Source: JANQRZ01 sp965214485 (lineage in GTDB: Bacteria; Bacteroidota; Rhodothermia; Rhodothermales; JANQRZ01). Taken from it: DNA of 64,000 bases. Each line of letters starts with the position of its first letter. Position 1 is the first letter of the stretch. Under the pieces are notes generated by a model. The model saw only the letters and a list, made by a program, of their open reading frames with translations, searched no databases and was not told where the DNA came from. Where the stretch lies: assembly GCA_965214485.1 (NCBI GenBank), contig CBDCBW010000012.1:310001-374000 (forward strand). Reading direction: 5' to 3'. Below, in pieces: positions 60,772 to 64,000 of this stretch. The position numbers and the translations under genes were made by a program.

Positions 60772-60849
60772 GGTGCCTGTAGCTCAGCTGGTTAGAGCGC
60801 CGGATTGTGGTTCCGGAGGTCGCGGGTTCAAAACCCGTCAGGCACCCCA
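60772..60849 (+). tRNA. tRNA-His (GTG)
   Basis: Acceptor GTGCCTG/CAGGCAC, D-arm AGCTCAGCTGGTTAGAGC, anticodon stem CCGGA/TCCGG with loop TTGTGGT (anticodon GTG), T-loop GGGTTCAAAACCC. The extra 5' G (-1) opposite C73 and the CCA end are encoded. Confidence 0.95.
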
Positions 60850-60869
60850 CTCGGCCGAGCGGCCCGCTC

Positions 60870-60911
60870 AAGCGATACGCTCCAAGCGATACGCTCCAAG
60901 CGATACGCTCC
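60870..60911 (+). repeat. 14-bp tandem triplicate between two tRNA genes
   Basis: AAGCGATACGCTCC three times, perfect. Flanked by ACTCGGC (60849-60855) and GCCGAGT (60912-60918). Each unit is two heptads, and AAGCG/CGCTC words are partly self-complementary. Confidence 0.92.
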
Positions 60912-60922
60912 GCCGAGTCCCT

Positions 60923-60995
60923 GCCGCGTTCGTCTAGGGGTTTAGGACGCCGCCCTTTCACGGCGGTAACACGGGTTCAAATCCCGTACGCGGTA
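60923..60995 (+). tRNA. tRNA-Glu (TTC)
   Basis: Acceptor GCCGCGT/ACGCGGT (a G-U first pair), GTCTAGGGGTTTAGGAC D-arm, anticodon stem CCGCC/GGCGG with loop CTTTCAC (anticodon TTC), T-arm ACGGGTTCAAATCCCGT. CCA is not encoded. Confidence 0.92.
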
Positions 60996-60997
60996 CA

Positions 60998-61036
60998 GGC
61001 CCCGAGCTGCTCCGGTAGCTCGGGGCCTTTGTGTTT
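60998..61036 (+). terminator. Rho-independent terminator after tRNA-Glu
   Basis: 11-bp stem GGCCCCGAGCT/AGCTCGGGGCC (60998-61008, 61017-61027), 8-nt loop, then TTTGTGTTT. Confidence 0.88.
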
Positions 61037-62663
61037 ACCGCAGGCCGGGCAGGTGGCGCAGCAGGCCGAGCGCCTTCAGCGTCAGGTCGGCGAAGCGGTC
61101 CTGCGCGAGACCGAGCGCGGCGGGCGAGAGCGGGGCCAGAAGTTGGGTCGCCACGGTCTGGGCTTCGGTGTATTTGAGGAGGCCCTCGCGCCCGTGCCGC
61201 CGCCCGGTGCCGGACTGCTTGAACCCGCCCATCGGCGCGTCGGTCGAGGCCCAGGCCGCCACGTAGCCGTCGTTGACGCCGACGGTCCCGCACGCGATCC
61301 GCTCGGCGATCCGGCGGCCGGCGGCGAGGTCGCGCGTCCACACGCTGGCGTTGAGGCCGAAGGCGCTGTCGTTGGCGCGGGTGACGGCCTCGGCGTCGTC
61401 GGTGAAGGGGTAGGCGGCCACGACCGGGCCGAACGTCTCCTCGCGGCAGAGCGTCATCGCCTCGGTTACGCCCGTCAGGATCGTCGGCGCGTAGAACAGC
61501 GGGCCGAGGTGGGGGAGTGCCCGCCCGCCCGTCACGACCGTCGCGCCCTTCGCCACGGCGTCCTCGACGTGCTCGGTCACCTTGTCCAGCTGCTCCGGTG
61601 AGGTCAGCGACCCCATGTGCGCCGAGAAGTCGAACCCCGCGCCGATCTGCATCGCCTCGGCCGCCGCGGCGAGGCGGGCGACGAAGGCGTCGAAGAGGGA
61701 GGCGTGGACGTAGAGCCGCTCGGCGGAGATGCACAGCTGCCCGGCCGCCGAGAAGCACGCCTGCCGGACGCCCTCGACCGCCTTTCTGAAGTCGGCGTCG
61801 TGGCGGACGATGAGCGGGTTCTTGCCGCCGAGCTCGAGCGAGTGGCCGGTGAGCTGCCCCGCCGCCCGCTCCGCCACGAGCCTCCCGACCTCGGTGCTGC
61901 CCGTGAAGTGCAGATAGTCCACCGCGTCGATGAGCGCCGGCCCGACCTCCTCGCCCCGGCCGGGGACGACGTGGAAGAGCTCGGGCGGCAGGCCGGCCTC
62001 GTAGAGGAGCCGTGCCCCCCACAGCGCCGAGAACGGCGTCAGCTCGGACGGCTTCACCACGACGGCGTTGCCCGCGAGGAGCGCCGGGAGCGCGTCGGTG
62101 ATCGCCATCGTGAGCGGGTAGTTCCACGGCGCGATGATGCCGACGACGCCCTTCGGGTGGTGGTGGACCTCGGCGTGGGTCAGCAAGGGGACGAAGCCGG
62201 CGCGCCGCTCGGGGCGGAGGTGGCGCTCGCCGTGCACGCCGTAGTAGCGCGCGACGATGGCCACGTCGGCGTACTCCGAGAACGCGTCGGTCCGGGCTTT
62301 GCCGCTCTCCAGTTGGACCACGTCGAGGCCCTCCTGGGTGCGCTCCAGCAGGAGGTCGTGGAAGCGCAGGAGCACGGCGGCCCGCTCGGCGACGGGCCGC
62401 GCCGCCCACCCGGCCTGGACCTTGCGCGCCCGCTCCACCGCGTAGCCCACGTCGGCGGCGGTGCCGAGCAGCACTGTGCCGATGGGCTCGCCGGTGAAGG
62501 GGGCGATGACCGGGAGGGCCTCGTGCTCGCCGCCCCGGAGCGTGGCCCCGGCGGCAAGGCGGCGCAGGAGGTCCGCCGAAAGGCGCGGCGGCAGCGCTGG
62601 CGGCGCTGCCGCCGCGGAGTCAGCCGTGAGCGTGTGGGCGAGGAGCGGGTCTTGGACTTGCAT
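61035..62663 (-). CDS. Aldehyde dehydrogenase, succinate-semialdehyde dehydrogenase-like
   Basis: 542 residues. Catalytic Glu in LELGGKNPLIV, catalytic Cys in FSAAGQLCISAERLYV, cofactor-site APWNYPLTMAITDALPALLAGN and FTGSTEVGR; ETFGPVVAAYPF near the end. The sequence type is closest to NADP-dependent succinate-semialdehyde dehydrogenases (GabD2-like), but substrate is uncertain. An Ala/Pro-rich N-terminal extension precedes the domain. It is convergent with the tRNA genes. Confidence 0.88.
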   Translation of the reverse strand: MQVQDPLLAHTLTADSAAAAPPALPPRLSADLLRRLAAGATLRGGEHEALPVIAPFTGEPIGTVLLGTAADVGYAVERARKVQAGWAARPVAERAAVLLRFHDLLLERTQEGLDVVQLESGKARTDAFSEYADVAIVARYYGVHGERHLRPERRAGFVPLLTHAEVHHHPKGVVGIIAPWNYPLTMAITDALPALLAGNAVVVKPSELTPFSALWGARLLYEAGLPPELFHVVPGRGEEVGPALIDAVDYLHFTGSTEVGRLVAERAAGQLTGHSLELGGKNPLIVRHDADFRKAVEGVRQACFSAAGQLCISAERLYVHASLFDAFVARLAAAAEAMQIGAGFDFSAHMGSLTSPEQLDKVTEHVEDAVAKGATVVTGGRALPHLGPLFYAPTILTGVTEAMTLCREETFGPVVAAYPFTDDAEAVTRANDSAFGLNASVWTRDLAAGRRIAERIACGTVGVNDGYVAAWASTDAPMGGFKQSGTGRRHGREGLLKYTEAQTVATQLLAPLSPAALGLAQDRFADLTLKALGLLRHLPGLR

Positions 62664-62667
62664 AGCG

Positions 62668-63876
62668 TCAGGAAATAACAGGGGAGGGTTCGGGCCGCCG
62701 GGCGAGGAAACGGACGCCGACCCGCAACGCGAGCAGCAGGCCGAGCGGGAGGAACGCCGGGTGGAAGTCCTGCGGCAGGATCGGCTCCAGCAGCGCCGCG
62801 CCGAGTGTGACGATAGCCGTCAGACCCCAGTACACCCGCAACCAGCCCGGCCGGTTGCGCCGCACCAGCAGAACAGCCGCGACGAGATGCGTCGGCCACG
62901 CCCAGAGCAGATTCCAGTTCGGCCCCGTCACCGCGTGCTCGGTCCCGAGCCAAAGCCACGCGAGGAGTAGTCCGGCCAGCCCGACGAGTCCGAGCAGCGC
63001 CACGTCGAACCGCCGCGCCGCACGCCGCCACGAAGCGCTCCGGTAGGCAGCCACCGCGAGGGCGGCGCCGAGCGCGAACCACAGCCACGCGAGCAGCGTC
63101 GGCCAGTCGAAGGCGTCCTCGGGCATCCCCGCGCCGTCGGCCCAGAACAGCGTGTCCGTCGACGCCACGATAGGCTGCCCGTCGAGCGTCGCCGCGTCGA
63201 AGGCGCGCATCAGCTCGAGCGGGAGGAACATCGCCTCGCGCGGCGTGGCCGTCCGGTCCGTCGGGGCCGAGAGCCCGAGGTTGATCCCCAGATCGAGCAG
63301 CGGCATCGCCTCGTCGTACGGCTCGACGAGGGCGCGGAAAGTCTCCGCCGCCGGGGTGTAGCCGCCGTAGTCGAGCCGGTGTCCGAGGGCGGCTTCGAGG
63401 ATGTCGCGGGGCCGCGTCGAGCAGTTGTCGAAGAAGAAGTCGTAGCGGTAGGCGCGGAGCTCGGGGAGGTAGTTGGTCTCGAGAAGCTGAAAGAGCGCCT
63501 GCTCGGCCTCGGGCGAGAGCGCGAGCCGCTGCTCGATGACGGGGCGTTCGAGGTACCGGTACGTGGCGACGACCTGCTCGGTCGGGGCGACGGCGAGCTC
63601 GTAGTCGAGCAGGCCGCGCGCGAACCGGGCGATGAAGAACGGCTGGTCGAAGTCGAACGTGCCGTAGTTGTACGTCCGGTCGAGGCCGAGGGCGGGGTCG
63701 GCGATGCGGAAGGCGGTGTGGCCGTAGATCGAGTAGACCTCGTCGCCCGGCAGCATCGTCAGGAGGGACACCTCGGCCTCGGGCGAGAGCCTCGGCACCG
63801 AGGCGTGGGCGGACTCCTCGGGCTGCGCGGCGGCAGCCGAGGCGAGCAGGAGCAAAAAGAGGCAACGGAAAGGCAT
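62668..63876 (-). CDS. DUF4105-family membrane protein
   Basis: 402 residues. A signal peptide (to AAAAQ), a periplasmic DUF4105 domain with IYGHTAFRI, YNYGTFDFDQPFFI and YDFFFDNCSTRPRDIL (candidate Cys/His pair), then five C-terminal helices. DUF4105 is related to papain-like/NlpC folds; role unknown. It overlaps no gene but is only 4 bp upstream of the aldehyde dehydrogenase, so co-transcribed. Confidence 0.82.
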   Translation of the reverse strand: MPFRCLFLLLLASAAAAQPEESAHASVPRLSPEAEVSLLTMLPGDEVYSIYGHTAFRIADPALGLDRTYNYGTFDFDQPFFIARFARGLLDYELAVAPTEQVVATYRYLERPVIEQRLALSPEAEQALFQLLETNYLPELRAYRYDFFFDNCSTRPRDILEAALGHRLDYGGYTPAAETFRALVEPYDEAMPLLDLGINLGLSAPTDRTATPREAMFLPLELMRAFDAATLDGQPIVASTDTLFWADGAGMPEDAFDWPTLLAWLWFALGAALAVAAYRSASWRRAARRFDVALLGLVGLAGLLLAWLWLGTEHAVTGPNWNLLWAWPTHLVAAVLLVRRNRPGWLRVYWGLTAIVTLGAALLEPILPQDFHPAFLPLGLLLALRVGVRFLARRPEPSPVIS

Positions 63877-63882
63877 GGAGGC

Positions 63883-63889
63883 AAGATAG
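63883..63889 (-). promoter_or_regulatory. Candidate promoter box of the DUF4105 gene
   Basis: Minus-strand TATCTTG in AAACTATCTTGCC, only 7 nt before ATG 63876, so the transcript would be nearly leaderless if used. Confidence 0.35.
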
Positions 63890-63895
63890 TTTTAA

Positions 63896-63990
63896 GAGCG
63901 GACGAGCGAAGGGACGGACGAGCGGAAGGTTCTTGGATTCACCGCCGCGCCTATCTTCTTCGCTTCCGCTCGTCCCCGCCTCCGCTCTCA
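63896..63990 (+). repeat. Folded-back repeat with GACGAGCGG words at the window end
   Basis: Left heptads AGAGCGG, ACGAGCG, AAGGGAC, GGACGAG, CGGAAGG (63896-63930). The complementary strand of the right half (about 63955-63988) repeats GAGCGGA, GACGAGCGG and AAGCGAAG. Between them TATCTTCT (63951-63958) is a possible plus-strand promoter box, and GTG 63995 could start a gene that leaves the window. Confidence 0.65.
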
Positions 63991-64000
63991 CCCCGTGACC

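Noticed and set aside
60870..60911. 14-bp triplicate as a phage attachment site
   Set aside because: It is not a copy of a tRNA 3' end and no integrase gene is present.

Overview
The window looks like chromosomal DNA from a high-GC member of the Rhodothermota/Bacteroidota group (Rhodothermia; Rubricoccaceae-like is my guess). The reasons are GC near 70-75%, type IX secretion (T9SS) style C-terminal sorting domains, a PorV/PorQ-type barrel and a PorZ-like propeller, a fused E1 alpha/beta dehydrogenase, MenG, and recurrent TAnnTTTG-like promoter boxes instead of strong Shine-Dalgarno starts. No rRNA, phage or CRISPR array is visible.

Layout. Positions 1-17119 hold what I read as a beta-1,2-glucan (sophoro-oligosaccharide) utilisation locus: a PorV-like barrel, two GH144-type secreted glucanases (one with a T9SS tail, one a lipoprotein), an ABC solute-binding lipoprotein with two permeases but no ATPase, a 1,050-residue secreted discoidin/alpha-alpha-barrel protein of unassigned family, a cytoplasmic GH94 phosphorylase resembling the C-terminal half of cyclic beta-1,2-glucan synthase, a secreted esterase-like hydrolase and a convergent GH1 beta-glucosidase. 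Positions 17328-20495: orphan ParA, an RNA ligase and a sodium:neurotransmitter symporter. Positions 20482-22184 (minus): type III polyketide synthase plus an isoprenylcysteine methyltransferase homologue. Positions 22545-29523: M14 peptidase, two thioredoxin-fold proteins, E1 dehydrogenase, a flavoprotein and a His-rich lipoprotein. Positions 29610-30953: rpsF-rpsR-rplI. Then DsbD, serC, a peptidylarginine-deiminase-like T9SS cargo, menG-pfkA, aat, a biotinyl-carrier protein, an epimerase, a broken toxin-antitoxin locus, a ZIP transporter, aroF, glmS, prfA, a second broken toxin-antitoxin locus, nhaC, rluA-yceH, a PolX-N-like HhH protein, DUF72 and flippase-like genes, a PHP phosphoesterase, an IS200-type element in front of ribH, a PorZ-like protein, tRNA-His and tRNA-Glu, an aldehyde dehydrogenase and a DUF4105 protein.

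The most unusual property lies between the genes. Many gaps hold a folded-back repeat made of 7-nt or 8-nt words: direct copies on the left, complementary copies on the right. The words differ from gap to gap while the architecture stays the same (6832, 21071, 30421, 39160, 41800; octamer forms at 4346, 7765, 15677 and 63896). They resemble the heptamer STRR repeats of cyanobacteria. Several supply a stop codon, run up to a start codon, or code for part of a protein. Alongside them are nested palindromes of other dispersed families (5704/22339; 40305/49383; 48996; 51288/53497/56008), a perfect 31-bp hairpin with a UACG loop (37235-37300), and more than a dozen tandem micro-duplications of 14-22 bp concentrated on gene starts, gene ends and promoter boxes. 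Both toxin-antitoxin loci keep an intact antitoxin and have lost the toxin, one to an in-frame TAG and one apparently to a dispersed repeat.
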